Of a stretch of DNA of 64,000 nucleotides, positions 25,201-36,126 are shown piece after piece. Within the stretch, counting starts at the first letter, position 1. The number at the start of each line of letters is the position of its first letter. Position numbers and translations under genes: made by a program. The stretch comes from Sphaerolaimus hirsutus (Eukaryota; Nematoda; Chromadorea; Monhysterida; Sphaerolaimidae): positions 1-64,000 of the forward strand of contig CAXIWS010000359.1 of the NCBI GenBank assembly GCA_964036195.1, written 5' to 3'. Under the pieces are notes generated by a model. It was not told the DNA's origin. It saw only the letters and a list, made by a program, of their open reading frames with translations, and searched no databases.

Positions 25201-25537
25201 ACCATCTGTGGTTGAATTGGTTGATCTAGAAGCTGGTCAAATAAACCCAGGTGTCATTCACAGACCCTGTAAAGTGTAAAGTAAAGTGTAAAATGTTATG
25301 ATAGAATGTCACATAATTTGAAAACTGCTATGTCACTTTGCATAAAAAATTAAAGTTTTTTTCAAATAATGTGATATTCTATCATAATATTTCACAGGTT
25401 ACTTTACACTTTACAGGGTTTGGGAATGGTCAGGTGGACTACTTATGGCTGACATTTCCCAGATAACACCAGTGAGGAATAATAATGTTTTTGGGCCCCT
25501 GAGCTCTACTCCCAGTCTGTTATATTTTTTATTATAA
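19263..25537 (+). CDS. Secreted/membrane-anchored coiled-coil protein, 12 exons, about 728 residues
   Basis: Exons: 19263-19363, 21221-21410, 22018-22221, 22619-22745, 22920-23138, 23208-23438, 23503-23995, 24286-24460, 24741-24804, 24881-25053, 25145-25250, 25434-25537. They total 729 codons. Exon 1 encodes a signal peptide (MFAFFLTISLCTQIIG). Exons 4-8 are a long heptad-rich coiled coil with recurring Cys pairs and many N-glycosylation sites (NATR, NVTN, NLTF). Exons 10-11 encode hydrophobic segments (IIGGLWLLGTLVFG; LLCTIGHFLCKCC), probably one or two membrane passes, then a short tail. The exon 8/9 join is in frame only with a GG donor at 24461, or with a GT donor at 24435 and a shorter exon 8. 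Family not recognised; an extracellular tether or surface receptor is a guess. Intron 7 is a complete hairpin element and intron 11 an introner. Confidence 0.65.
19585..20119. mobile_element. hAT-like element with TIRs of about 150 bp, in intron 1 of the coiled-coil gene
   Basis: The left end CAGGAGTGGGCATCTTTAGTT pairs with the right end ATGCCCATCCCTG. The arms continue through TTACCGCTGGAAAAACGCG and GGCCACATTTTG in inverse order. CAGG-type ends suggest hAT. No clean 8-bp duplication is visible. Confidence 0.55.
20096..20861. repeat. Recent tandem duplication, unit of about 383 bp
   Basis: The block starting GGTAAGTGAAAATGCCCATCC at 20096 repeats at 20479 with very few differences (for example GCTGGGGAAA versus GCTGGCGAAA). 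It joins the right end of the hAT-like element to ACCGTATTT-family debris, so it arose after both insertions. Confidence 0.75.
23996..24285 (+). mobile_element. Second introner-like family: hairpin element forming an entire intron
   Basis: Intron 7 of the coiled-coil gene (290 bp) is an inverted repeat almost end to end. The left arm begins GTGGTGTTATAACTCATAAT and contains GTGGATATGTACAGCTCCTT and AAAAAGTACGCAAGTAACT. The right arm contains the inverse of these blocks and ends at CACTATTAACAG. The exon before it ends CAG and the intron ends CAG, the same layout as the main family, with unrelated sequence. Phase is 2 on the left and is completed by one base on the right. Confidence 0.75.
24480..24625 (+). 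repeat. Intronic tandem repeat, unit of about 30 bp
   Basis: Repeats of CTCAATTTTTGCATAATTTT with small variations, about four copies, inside intron 8 of the coiled-coil gene. Confidence 0.7.
25251..25433 (+). mobile_element. Introner copy C, last intron of the coiled-coil gene
   Basis: The exon ends CCCAG; the element starts GTGTCATTCACAGACCCTG and has GTAAAGTGTAAAG arms. It ends GGGTTTGGGAATGGT followed by CAG and the final exon. Intron phase 1 is preserved. The arms are inverse of each other over about 60 nt. Confidence 0.8.
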
Positions 25538-25721
25538 ATATTTTGACAAAGCTCCAAAAATTTCAAAAAAAAGTCATTTATATAAAAAATTGCAGTGGTT
25601 CACTTCGCGCGCCAGGAAGCTATGGTGACATTTCACGCGTCCGATGAATGATTTTGTTCGAGGGAATTCCTGAGGGATGTTATTTTTTTGTATTTTTTAT
25701 GATTTTGGATGTTAGGAGAGA

Positions 25722-26052
25722 TGATAAAAATACTGAAGTTTTGAAAAGTATACTAAATTACTTTTTAGCCAGAAATACTTTTTTTCAAAAATATGTCATA
25801 TTTCCTCAAAATACCCCCTCAAAATAGACAGCGAGTATTTATAAATCCGTTAAAATACTCCCAAATTTAATGTATTGAGAATGAGTCTCATTTTTGCATA
25901 AATTACACCCAATGATTTAGTACTGCGAATTTTTGAAAAAAATTTCAGTAAATAAAAAAATAAATTTGAGGAAATATGACATATTTTTGAAAAAAAGTAT
26001 TTCTGGCTAAAAAGTAATTTAGTATACTTTTCAAAACTTCAGTATTTTTATT
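25722..26052. mobile_element. Inverted-repeat element downstream of the coiled-coil gene
   Basis: Arms of about 75 nt carry ATACTGAAGTTTTGAAAAGT and TTTTTAGCCAGAAATACTTT in inverse order. The centre holds CCTCAAAATACCCCC-like modules of the ACCGTATTT theme. Confidence 0.6.
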
Positions 26053-26479
26053 ATTTCTGCTACTCACCAGGAAATATGCCAGATACATTTTTGATGATCA
26101 TGAGTATTTATGAGTATTTCGATATATATTCAAAATATTTCTTCTGAGTATTTATGAGTTGATGTTCAATTGTGGCATAATAAATATGTTATGATAAATT
26201 TATGACAAAAAAGTTGCATGGATGAAAATGATTGACCAAAAGTCTTTACTTTTACTCAAAAATACGTAAAAAATACGTGGGACTAAAAAGTATTTAGTTT
26301 TACTCGAGTATATATTTTTTTCAATTTGGTGGACTTTTGTGGAACGTTCTCAGAGTTATTACTTTTAATGTTTACCTAGAGTAGTGATAAAATCATTGCC
26401 AGCTTAGGTAGCACCAAACTTTGAACTGTAAACATGAAATTGTCACAAGGCAGCACTACAGTGTTCTGCAAACATTGGT

Positions 26480-26703
26480 TAATTAGAAATGTAAATATGA
26501 TTATGGTAGAAAATGTCACTGTGTGCTACAGATTTGAAAAAAGCATTGATAACTTAAACAAATGTCACTTCCCCACTGGTACAGTTACATTGCTTTATTA
26601 GAAATGTAAATATGATTATGGTAAAAAATGTCACTGTGTGGTACAGATTTGAAAAAAGCATTGATAACTTAAACAAATGTCACTTCCCCACTGGTACAAT
26701 TCC
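26480..26703 (+). repeat. Duplicated upstream block of about 115 bp
   Basis: A segment starting TTAGAAATGTAAATATGATT and ending TTCCCCACTGGTACA occurs twice in tandem with 2-3 differences. It lies directly upstream of the TATATAAG box and may be a duplicated promoter module. Confidence 0.65.
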
Positions 26704-26727
26704 TTATCCTTATCACAACTTTCAAGA

Positions 26728-26735
26728 TATATAAG
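26728..26735 (+). promoter_or_regulatory. Probable TATA box of the 26.8 kb gene
   Basis: TATATAAG lies 112 bp before the start codon at 26840. The spacer is CT-rich, with GCTCACTTCACTG microsatellite-like repeats. Confidence 0.45.
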
Positions 26736-26839
26736 TGCATGCTTTCTTGAGTCTCCTCACTTCACTGCTCTGCTCACTTCACTGGTCTGCTCTGCTCACT
26801 TCACTGCTCTGCTCACATCACTACTCCAGAAGTGTCAGA

Positions 26840-28392
26840 ATGGACAAAACTCCCAAGTTTCAAAAGAAAGTTAAGCGCCCACTGTTCCCGCCACATGAGG
26901 AGGACGAAACTGAGCATTCCGATCAACCTGATGAAGAGGATGACCTCGAAGCACCGCGTCTGCCCAGAAAGCCTGTGAAACCTGTAAGGGCTGTTCCAAA
27001 AGTCAAGCGGATGAATGCTGTTCAGTATGAAACTTCACCAGGTAGAGCTTTGAAAGGTTGCTTTTAGATACTGTTTGGGGTGAATGATGAATCTTTGCCA
27101 AAAACAGAACTTAAAATGTTCCTTGACCACTGGTCACTTTTTTCATCTATTGGTCAATTGTCCAGTGGTCACTCTGTCTAATGGTTACTCCCTATAAATA
27201 GCTAGAAATAGGATCCAGTTTCTTTACAATCCAGTCTAAAGTGCAAGTGACCAGTGTAAAGTGCAAATGCAAGTGTTCACATAATTTAGAAACATTTTTT
27301 TCTACTCTCTCACTGTTTATTTTCAATAAGTGTTTTTTAAGGGGTTTTAAAGTGGTTCGTCATAGGAGTAATTCATAACATAGACATTATTTGTCTATAC
27401 TAGCATCATTGCCTAGTTTTTAAATGAGTGATGCTGATTCTACTATGACTGACCAATGGTCAAAGATACATAAATAAATAAATAAATAATGTCCCTGCCA
27501 TCTAATCTTTGCAGAATCGGTGGATCAAGAGCTCGTTAAGCAGGAGACACAGTATGCAGCTGATTTTCAACAAAAGCAGGAACAGAAAAAACGGCAAGCT
27601 GTGGACAACGTCATCGGGTCAAAGATCCATTGGATTTCGAAAAGTTGCCGTTCGGAAGGATTCAGGTATGTGAGGGTTATATTAAGCTTATGGATAGGTA
27701 ATTTCATTTCTCCTGTGTATAACTATGAGTTTTGCAAATTTAAAAAATTGCAAGACAATCTTCCTCAATAAATTTTTATGGAACTTATGATGTGTCCATA
27801 AAAAATGCTGTAATTTTCACATTACAGAATTCTCTTCAAGGACTCAATGCCGTTTTTGCAGGTGACATTCCCAAACTCTGTAAACATGAAATGTTGAATA
27901 TCAGTTTTTTAAAAAAAAATTCAAAATGTGAAATTTATAAAGTTTAATGTGAGATCTCAGAAATCTCGATTTTTTATTCAGTTGATATTTGATCTTTTCA
28001 TATAACCAGAGATGGGGAATGTCTGTTTAGATCGGCTCATTTGAATTCTGTCGAATTTTTTCAATATATAAGCCCGTGAGGAATCAGGGTTGGCAAAATG
28101 GTCCAAATATGCAATTCAAGTCGGTAGCAGAAATTCCACTTGGAGACAGCAAAATTTTTGACATTTTTGCTGGTAAATTTCGAGGTGTTTTCGAAGCTGC
28201 TATAGCTGAAGCAGAGGTAGGTTGACTTGTGACTTACACTATCACAAAAAAATGTTTTTGTGTATGTAAGGCACTTGCCTCCTACAGGAAAAGTTCGCCA
28301 ATCACACTGCGAGGCTCGTAGAACAACAGGAAAAATATCAACAATCGCGTTTTGGAGGGAATTATGGTGGAAAGTTCAACAATTATGCTTGA
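26840..28392 (+). CDS. 206-residue acidic/basic protein of unknown function, 5 exons
   Basis: Exons: 26840-27041, 27515-27665, 27828-27861, 28088-28216, 28288-28392. All junctions are GT-AG and in phase, giving 207 codons with the stop. The N-terminus is Lys-rich (KFQKKVKRP), then acidic (HEEDETEHSD), then Pro/Lys/Arg-rich. The C-terminal half is a globular-looking segment (IPLGD, KIFDIFAGKF) that ends in a Gly/Asn tail (FGGNYGG). I do not recognise it. The acid/base-block arrangement suggests a nucleic-acid-associated protein, by inference. Intron 3 (27862-28087) opens with the introner terminus GTGACATTCCCAAACTCTG. The start is the first ATG after the TATA-like box. Confidence 0.65.
27862..28087 (+). 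mobile_element. Introner copy K, diverged, intron 3 of the 26.8 kb gene
   Basis: The exon ends TTGCAG and the intron starts GTGACATTCCCAAACTCTGTA, clearly the family's left end. The right end is decayed and closes at AATCAG. Phase 0 is kept on both sides. Confidence 0.6.
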
Positions 28393-28729
28393 ACACCTCA
28401 CTCACTTTTAAAGTGGTTTTTAATGTCTAAGATTCTCTTTATAAGTATTTATGGTAGTATTTATATTTATCGGTAATAATTATGTGTTTTTTTAATGGGG
28501 GGGTATGATTTATTTGCTATTTTCAAGTAAGTATATGTGATTTCTATGTACTGTCCATTAGAGAATAAGTGAATAAGGGAGAAATTAAGGTGTAATTCTC
28601 AAGGGCTGATTCAATTGCAAAAAAATTTTATGTGTAGTGACCGTCGGTCACTAGTGAATAAGGTAGCAATCATGAATTCATTAGTCAATATGTTCACGTT
28701 GTATTTAAGGGGGTCGTTTATCAATTGTT

Positions 28730-28852
28730 CACTAGTAAATAAAGCTGACCATCGGTCACTAGTGAATAAAGCTGACCATCGGTCACTAGTGAATAAAGCT
28801 GACCATCGGTCACGTGATTAAAGCTGACCATCGGTCACTAGTAAATAAAGTT
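28730..28852. repeat. 27-bp tandem repeat left of the Polinton
   Basis: About 4.5 copies of GTGAATAAAGCTGACCATCG plus GTCACTA. Half units also occur at 28636-28660. Its nature is unknown; it lies between the 26.8 kb gene and the first Polinton exon. Confidence 0.75.
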
Positions 28853-29160
28853 GTATTTGAGAATCCATAATCAATATGATTAAGCTGCATTCACATTCAA
28901 GGGGTTCATTTACCTATTCTTCTGTAGTACTTTTCTGGAACTGATGGTAATATTTTATTGTTATACTTATCATTTAGTAGTTGCAGCTGTTTATAATAAT
29001 ATATATGGAATAATAAAATGATTAATAAATGAAATGATCCATTTTTATGTCAAGTTAAATGAGTTGAGACTCTATCTCATTGCTATATGAGATATATCTT
29101 GAAATTATTGATAAATTTATTTCAATCATTATTTTTGATGTACTTTCAGAATAAGGTAAT

Positions 29161-32100
29161 ATGGTGAATTATTCTTGCGAAGTTTGCGGGGCATCCTTTC
29201 TTACAACATACATGATTGGACGTCATATGGAACAGTCGCATCAATTGAAGAAAACCAATATCAGTGTTGATAAATCCGATGCCAATAATTGGATTTATAA
29301 AAGTGTTAGTGTGTTGATTTTTTATTATAAATTTGCAAAAAATTTGTAAAAAATTTGCAAATTCATTTTTTTGCAGTGTGCAAAAAAATCATATTCAAAT
29401 GTTCCATATCTCGACTTCAACATTGTGTCACCCCTTCAGAAACTGAATGACACTATGAATGGGAATAAAGGAAAAGCTGATGTTGTAGCAATGATAGATG
29501 AGGTAGTACAAAGACAAGTGAATAGTGAAAGTTTGAATGGTGAAATTTTAGAAAAACTCACTGAACTAAGCTTAAGGATGGAGAGAGTCATTCATCAAGT
29601 ATGTGAATTATTTTGAGGAACATATAAGAGCTTTGTTATAAATTGGTTTAATTCTAGGTTGACCAACTTTATTCTGCTACCGCAAATATGCCTGGTCCAT
29701 CTTCTGAAAATCAAACGGGTCATCAGGCTGTTGAAAAACGCTCACGTGCTCCAAAACGACCCAAGAAAGCACCTGAACCAGTACAAGAGTTGGATAGTGA
29801 TGAAGAACGTATGTTTCCACAATTATCTTCTGAATTAGCTAATAAGTATGGTTTTGGACACCTTCCATCCCCCATTTTTGCTAAACAGAATGCTGTCATT
29901 AATTCTGACCCAGAATTAAGCTTTTTTCAACAAATGTATCAATATCAATATAAGCCGAGAATTACAATATACCAAAAGGGGCGTAAAATTGAATATCGTT
30001 TTCCTATTTTTGGTGTGTACAATGACAATCTCAGGCAATTGCTGATTCAACAGCTAAAGGCGTTTCTTGGTGCATACCCGAAAATATTCCGGCTCAAATG
30101 TCAAATCGGCTTTTTATTAGTCTCGCGTGAAATGCCAGAAATAAATACTCGTTTTTTTCGTCAATCCTTCAATACCCAATGTTACGATGGTATAGTAAAT
30201 GGCAATTTATATCTCAAATTTAATCAAAGTATTTCTGAATTATGTAGCGGTAATTGTGAATCATACTGTACCTTTATCAATGATATGTTTTCATCTGGTG
30301 CTGCTTATAAATCGCTTCCATTTTCTATTTCCTATATCGGAATCATTATGTAAACGTTTTTAAATACGTAGATTTAATTTTTTCAGAATCAACATGCTTT
30401 GGTGGAACACGTTCGTATATAAGACGAATTATGCAAATGAAAATCAATACAAAAATTTTGGAATGCACTATTATTCTTGCATTTGCCGAATTCACAAAGC
30501 AGAAAATAAATAAAAATGAATTGTCAGAATTGGTGGCTGAAATTGAATCAGCTACTGCACATGATTCATTGTACAAAGCTACTATGTTATTTAATACACC
30601 GATAAAAGTCTATCATTCGTCTCTGAATGAAAAAATTTTTTATGAATCAAATATGTTCCAATCAAAATGGTTAAACAAGACACAAGCACAACTGCTATAT
30701 CAGAAAAATGGTCAAATTCGGCTCATTGTGGATTTGCATTTATTCCGGAAAACCTTCCAATGTACTAATTGTAGCTTAATTATTTCTAATCGCCATTCAT
30801 ATTGGAGACATAAAAGATATAATTGTCTAGCATCTGCAAAGCGCCAAAAACGGTTTGTCCTTCCAATTCATATTTATATGAAATGATTTTCTGATCTAAT
30901 TTGAAAGACCTTTTGAAAAAAACCTCTCAATCTGATCTGTACAGATTGAAAGCAAATCAAAAGGTGATTTCAATGGATGACAATGGGCTACCTAGGCTTG
31001 TAATTTCGGAATACGTAGCAGGTCGCTGGAGTGAACAACCAACCCTGATTGATCGATTAGAGGCACTGTTAGATAAGAAACCGCTTTACCATATAGAAAG
31101 CGAACACATTCCTGTAGATGATTTACCAGCTGAATTAATTGGCTTGTTAAACTTAAACACCTTTCTAACATATGACTTAGAAACAACAGCTGTCAAATCA
31201 AATCTTCCAATAGACACCGCAAACTATTCGTTTATTGGTCGCCATGTACCGTTAATCATTACTGTTACTCGCGCAGACACAAATGAAACTAGAATATGGG
31301 AAGCTTCTAGTTTTTCCAATACCCAAATTGTAGAGTCATTTGTGCTATACTGTTTAGAAGTAGCACTGGAATTTACCCAGAAAAAGCGTGCATATTTAGC
31401 TGAATTTTTTCATTTCATTACAAGTAAGAAGCAATTTACACAGAATGGTTTTGAAATGCAAAAATTGGTGGTTTTAGAAAAGCAATTATCTCAGCACATA
31501 AACACTACACCAATTTTTGGATATAATAGTGCTAGATTTGACCTACCTATATTGTTAAACTCTAAGCTGATTGAATATTTGTATTTGCATGATTTAAGTA
31601 GTGATGGTAAGCAGAAAATGCCTACTGCTATTAAAAAGGGTGAAAAGTATATAGTGTTGAAGTCCCCTCATCTAAATTTTTTAGACGCAATCGTGTTTGA
31701 GGGGGGTAGTCCATCGCTCAGTGATTCTTTACAGCAAACTTTTCCAAATGATACTTCTTTACATAAAAAATTTTTACCATATAAAGTTTTAAAAAAAGGT
31801 ATCGCCTGTTTTTCTTACGGAATTCCGGAATATGAAAGTTTTTTTGATGAAATGGCTTATACCAACACATTAGATATTGAATACAATGATTATATTAAAG
31901 CGCGACATAGATACAAAATGTCAAAAAATGAAGCGCTAGAATATTTGAACTTGAAAAAAATTCCTCAAGTTGGCAGAGAAAAGCATGCTAAAATAGTAGA
32001 AGCATGGAAAGAAAAAGGATTTACTTGCTTTAGGGACATATTAATTGATTACTGCATTAGTGATGTTAAGCCGCTAATTCGTTTTTTACAAACCCGCATA

Positions 32101-34582
32101 CTTTCTTATTATATTATTGCACAACAGTATTTACATGGTTTTGTAACAATTTCTAGTTTTGCATTTCATATTACTTATAATAGTATGCAAGAGAATCAAG
32201 CTCAGTTATTTTATATTCCCGGTGAGCATTTGACAAACTTGATTCGTGCTAATTTGTTAGGTGGTATGACATTTATTTGTACCAAATTTGTTGAATTAGG
32301 TGTAACCAAAATTCGTCCATATGACTATGAAAACCCGAATGTAGCAAAGGCAATTCTGGGTTATGATGCTAATAGTCAGGTGCTTTTATAAAGCTCTTAC
32401 TTATTATACAATTTTTAAAAAAACCTCTAATAACTTATTTATTATTACTTTTTAGTATCCATCGGTGATGTGTCAGAAACAATTCACTGGTCCGCCAATA
32501 TATCGGTGTGCAGAGGATAACTTTAAAGCTGATTTCATTCAGAGACATAAAATTTCACCACTTCAATATGTGGAATATGTGAATCGCACAGAAAATTGTG
32601 AATACATGCATTCACTATGTAATAAGGGAGAAGTTTCAGTATTTTTAGAGAGTATACAGGAAGTATATAGACTAGATGGGTTTGTTTGTTAGGAAAATAT
32701 ACCTGTTGAAAAATATGATACTTTTTTTGAAAAAATATTCATATTTTTCTTTACAGATATGGCGTCCGCCAGCAAAATGGTCGAATTGTTCCTGTTGCTG
32801 TTGAATTTTTTGAATGTAACGGTTCACATGGATTTTGTGGCAAAAATTCCTGTCTTTTCAAAAGACAGGCTAAAAATGATAAACATGTTTGGATAAATGG
32901 TTTATCACACCGTGAAAACAAACAAAACACTCAAATTAGAATAAAAAATCTGAAAAAGATTTATGGACGTAATTTTCATTTTGTCTGGTCATGTGAATGG
33001 ATGCATATGACAAAAACAAACCCAATAGCTAAAATGATCGTGAAACATTTTTCTATTGGACCAGCTTTTGTTCCAAATCAAGAGTATACTGAACGGGAAA
33101 TTCTGGATGAAATTTTGAATGACAAAATCGAAGGGTTGGTGCTTGCATCTGCTTGTGTAAGGCTGAGATCTAGAAAAAAATTCGCTGATTACCCACCTAT
33201 AGCGAAAAGAGAAAACATTTCTGTATCAATGCTCAGTCCAGTGCAACAAGCATATGCAAAAAAAATGGGGTTGCATTTATCAACCACTCGTTCACTGAAC
33301 ATACCAGGATTTTTCTCAGAAAATGTCCTGTTTACAACAGAAGAAATTAAACAATTAGTGTTTAATTACGATACAAAAATTTATAATATTAAAGAGATTT
33401 ATCAATTTTCAACAAATTTTGTATTGAAGCCGATCATGGAAAAACTTTTCAACATGCGGAGTGAGGCTAAAAAAAACAATCAACCTGCTTTAAGTATTAG
33501 TGCAAAGGTTCTCATGAATAGTGTATTTGGGAAGACTATTCAGAAAGTGCACTCATACAAAGATACATTTTTTGTGGATACCGATACTTCAGCAGGGGAA
33601 CAAAAAATTGCAAAGGCGTTTTGCTCTCCGCATTTTGTCAGTGATCGTCATGTTAGTGAAAGCATTGCTGAATTATCAATGAAAAAGGAAAAAATTATAC
33701 ATAAACTACCTATAATCGTTGGTTACTTTATTTTGGCTCATTCAAAACGCCAAACCCAAAACTTTGCTCATCAATTTTTGGGTAAATTTATTGATCCAAA
33801 AGATTACATTGTGTTGATGTCAGATACCGATTCAATTTATGTAGCACTATCTCAGCCAACACTGGATGAATGTGTGTCACCAGAAAAACAACAGGCATTT
33901 CAAATAGCAAAGAAAGAATTGTTTACAAACCGGCTTTTTGGGTGGAAATTGGAGTGTGAAATAAAATTCCACGGAGGATTTGCAGCTCCACAAGAAAAGG
34001 TCATTTGATTAGATTAATGTTCCCTGCGATTTTCTGAACAAATCTAGCCACTGTGCACTTTTTTTGAAAATTTGACCGGTGTCCACCTATTTTTAAAAAA
34101 TCTGACCAATGTTCACTCCATTTTTTGAATAACGAAACAATATCCATTCCATTTATTCTCACTCAAATACATCATCATAATGGTCAGCAAAAATAACTGT
34201 TGTGAAGACTAGAACCCTTTCTCATATGGTCACATTTTGAGCAAATTTTAAGTTATTTACTTTTACTCATAATGCTTATTTATAAACACAGGTATATGGT
34301 ATTTACAAAAAATCAAGTGGAGGTGTTTATTACCAATATAAAGCTGCAACAAAAGGTGTCAACATGCGGAATGTGAACAACCATGAACTGTTTGAATACG
34401 ATACTTTAAAAAAAACCGTTTTTGGTGAAATTGAACCATTAAACTGTCAAGCAGTTAGTTTTCGAAACATTAAAGGTGGAATAGTCACAACAGAGTGTAC
34501 TAAACAAGCAATGACCGGACTCAGTTTCAAACGCTATTTATTGGAAGACCAAATTAATACAGTACCACTCCCTAACCTTTAA
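29161..34582 (+). CDS. polB: Polinton protein-primed DNA polymerase B, 8 exons
   Basis: Exons: 29161-29304, 29377-29598, 29658-30349, then about 30424-30852, 30945-32379, 32456-32679, 32757-33999, 34292-34582; about 1,559 residues. Exon 1 has a C2H2 finger (CEVC...H...H) and exon 4 another CxxC...H...C cluster. Exonuclease motifs: YDLET (31171), YNSARFD (31522), YCISD (32050). Polymerase motif A is split by the intron at 32380-32455 (DANS before, YPS after). Motif B is KVLMNSVFGKT (33505) and motif C is SDTDS (33820). A family-B enzyme of this kind copies the element from a protein primer. The exon 3/4 join is uncertain: the best-looking acceptor (30386) is out of phase, a weaker one (30423) is in phase. 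Exons 1-2 could instead be a separate small gene, with 29688 as the polymerase start. Confidence 0.85.
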
Positions 34583-35295
34583 ATTGCTGTTTGAAATAAA
34601 AACGTAATTTTGGATTCGGTACATTATCAGAATCCAAAATTTTAAAGCCATTCATATCTAATAAATGCAATAGTGCAAGTAACCCAGGAATTTCTGTAAA
34701 ATTTGGTCTTGCAACATTTTTCCGTTTTCTTTTATTCGATGTAATTAATTCAATGCATGTTTGTAGATTTGAACCTTCAAAACTTTTATTCATGATTTCA
34801 AATGAAAGATCTGGATTTACTTTAAATGCAACTTCATGCAAACCTTCTAAAATTGTGATCACTTTTTCAGCATTTGGAACATTATTTTCTATCTTGGAAA
34901 AAATCTCTTCTGTCGTTAAATCTTTTGTTTGAAACCCTGTTGTTTTTCCATTTTCTAAATGATTTTGAGGAATGTCTTGTAACTTTTGTGTGGAGTCATG
35001 ATGTATATTATTTGAATCTGGTAATTGCTCATCTTTTGCTCCGCCATCTATTCCCTCTGTTGTAATGGGTTGAAATTCATCTAATTTTCCTGTAAACAAA
35101 ATACAAACTGATCCATTATATTTCAATATTCAAAAGAAAAAAACTACCCTCTGTAGAGACAGGTCCAGTCAATTTCTGATGTCGAATATTACGTTCATTT
35201 TGTTCCAAATTATGAATTTTAGTTTTCAATTTTTTGTATTCATTAGCAGGTACCATAACAAATGGGTCAATTTCATAGTTTGCTTTTCCAGTCAT
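34572..35295 (-). CDS. Polinton 221-aa protein of unknown function, 2 exons
   Basis: Exons 35295-35148 and 35089-34572, phase 1, 222 codons with the stop. The N-terminus has a short coiled-coil-like stretch (EYKKLKTKIHNLEQN). The middle is acidic and low in complexity. A basic patch KRKRK precedes a hydrophobic C-terminal region (LLALLHLLD). The stop overlaps the polymerase stop tail-to-tail by 11 bp, and the start lies 4 bp from the ATPase stop. I recognise no homolog; it occupies the slot of poorly conserved Polinton accessory genes. Confidence 0.6.
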
Positions 35296-35298
35296 ATT

Positions 35299-36126
35299 TT
35301 ATGAATTTTCACTCAATGCAAAGCAAATAGGCGGGTAATCAGGTGTGTAAATCAAGCCGCTACGTAGTTTGTATTTTATATTTGTGCTAGTGGTATTTCT
35401 CTCTATTAATAGGTAATTATATCCGTATTCTGTGAAACAAAGCTGCGCAATTTTATGAATGAGTCCACCTTTTCCAGCAAAATATCGCTTTTGAATTTCA
35501 GTTAAAACATTAGTGCCTACAGTAGATCTTGAAAGAAAAATATAATTTGCATTATCCAAGAGTGGCGTGAGAGACATGTGTGCATTACCACTACCAGAAA
35601 TACTTTGTAATGTCAAAAAACACGATAAACTTTTGTGATGACAAATCCGCTCAAAATAATTACGTATTTCTGCATAAATAGCCTTAGATGTACGTATAAT
35701 AGATCCAAAATCTTCAAATACCAATAATACATCTTCATGCTGATCACGAGTAGAAAACCATGTTAAATCTGTTACATCCCATGTGGCGTCAAAAACTTTG
35801 AAGCTTTCAAAGAAATTCACAACATTTTCACATGCAGTTTTATACTGCTTAATTGTAACATCATCTAAAGCAAACAAAATCACACCCAACAAAATACGAC
35901 TTGGACGTACTTCTCTCCAATTTTGTATCAGCTGAATAATAGTTGTCGTCTTATAACTCGATGATCCACCGATGTAAATAGCAGTGAAGTAATCACGTCC
36001 ATTATTGGATAATGTCATCTGATCTCTCTGACGAATTTTATTTGCCTGATTTTCTTCATCTTTTTGAACTTGCTCATCGAAATAAGCTTTCATTTTTGTT
36101 ACAAATTGAGCTACTTTCGAATTCAT
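35299..36126 (-). CDS. Polinton genome-packaging ATPase (FtsK/HerA, A32-like), 275 aa
   Basis: A single uninterrupted exon. The P-loop at residues 53-61 reads GGSSSYKTT, so the usual Gly before Lys is Tyr. A Walker B-like strand VLLVFED lies at 133-139, followed by a polar LTLQS motif that fits the sensor strand. Length fits Polinton/adenovirus-like packaging ATPases. The family drives DNA into preformed capsids. The start codon overlaps the protease stop by 4 bp (ATGA), suggesting co-expression from one transcript. The Walker A change is noted separately; the fold assignment rests on order of motifs and context. Confidence 0.8.
   Translation of the reverse strand: MNSKVAQFVTKMKAYFDEQVQKDEENQANKIRQRDQMTLSNNGRDYFTAIYIGGSSSYKTTTIIQLIQNWREVRPSRILLGVILFALDDVTIKQYKTACENVVNFFESFKVFDATWDVTDLTWFSTRDQHEDVLLVFEDFGSIIRTSKAIYAEIRNYFERICHHKSLSCFLTLQSISGSGNAHMSLTPLLDNANYIFLSRSTVGTNVLTEIQKRYFAGKGGLIHKIAQLCFTEYGYNYLLIERNTTSTNIKYKLRSGLIYTPDYPPICFALSENS

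Noticed and set aside
28636..28852. CRISPR-like array
   Set aside because: Units are contiguous 27-bp repeats without unique spacers, and the genome is eukaryotic.
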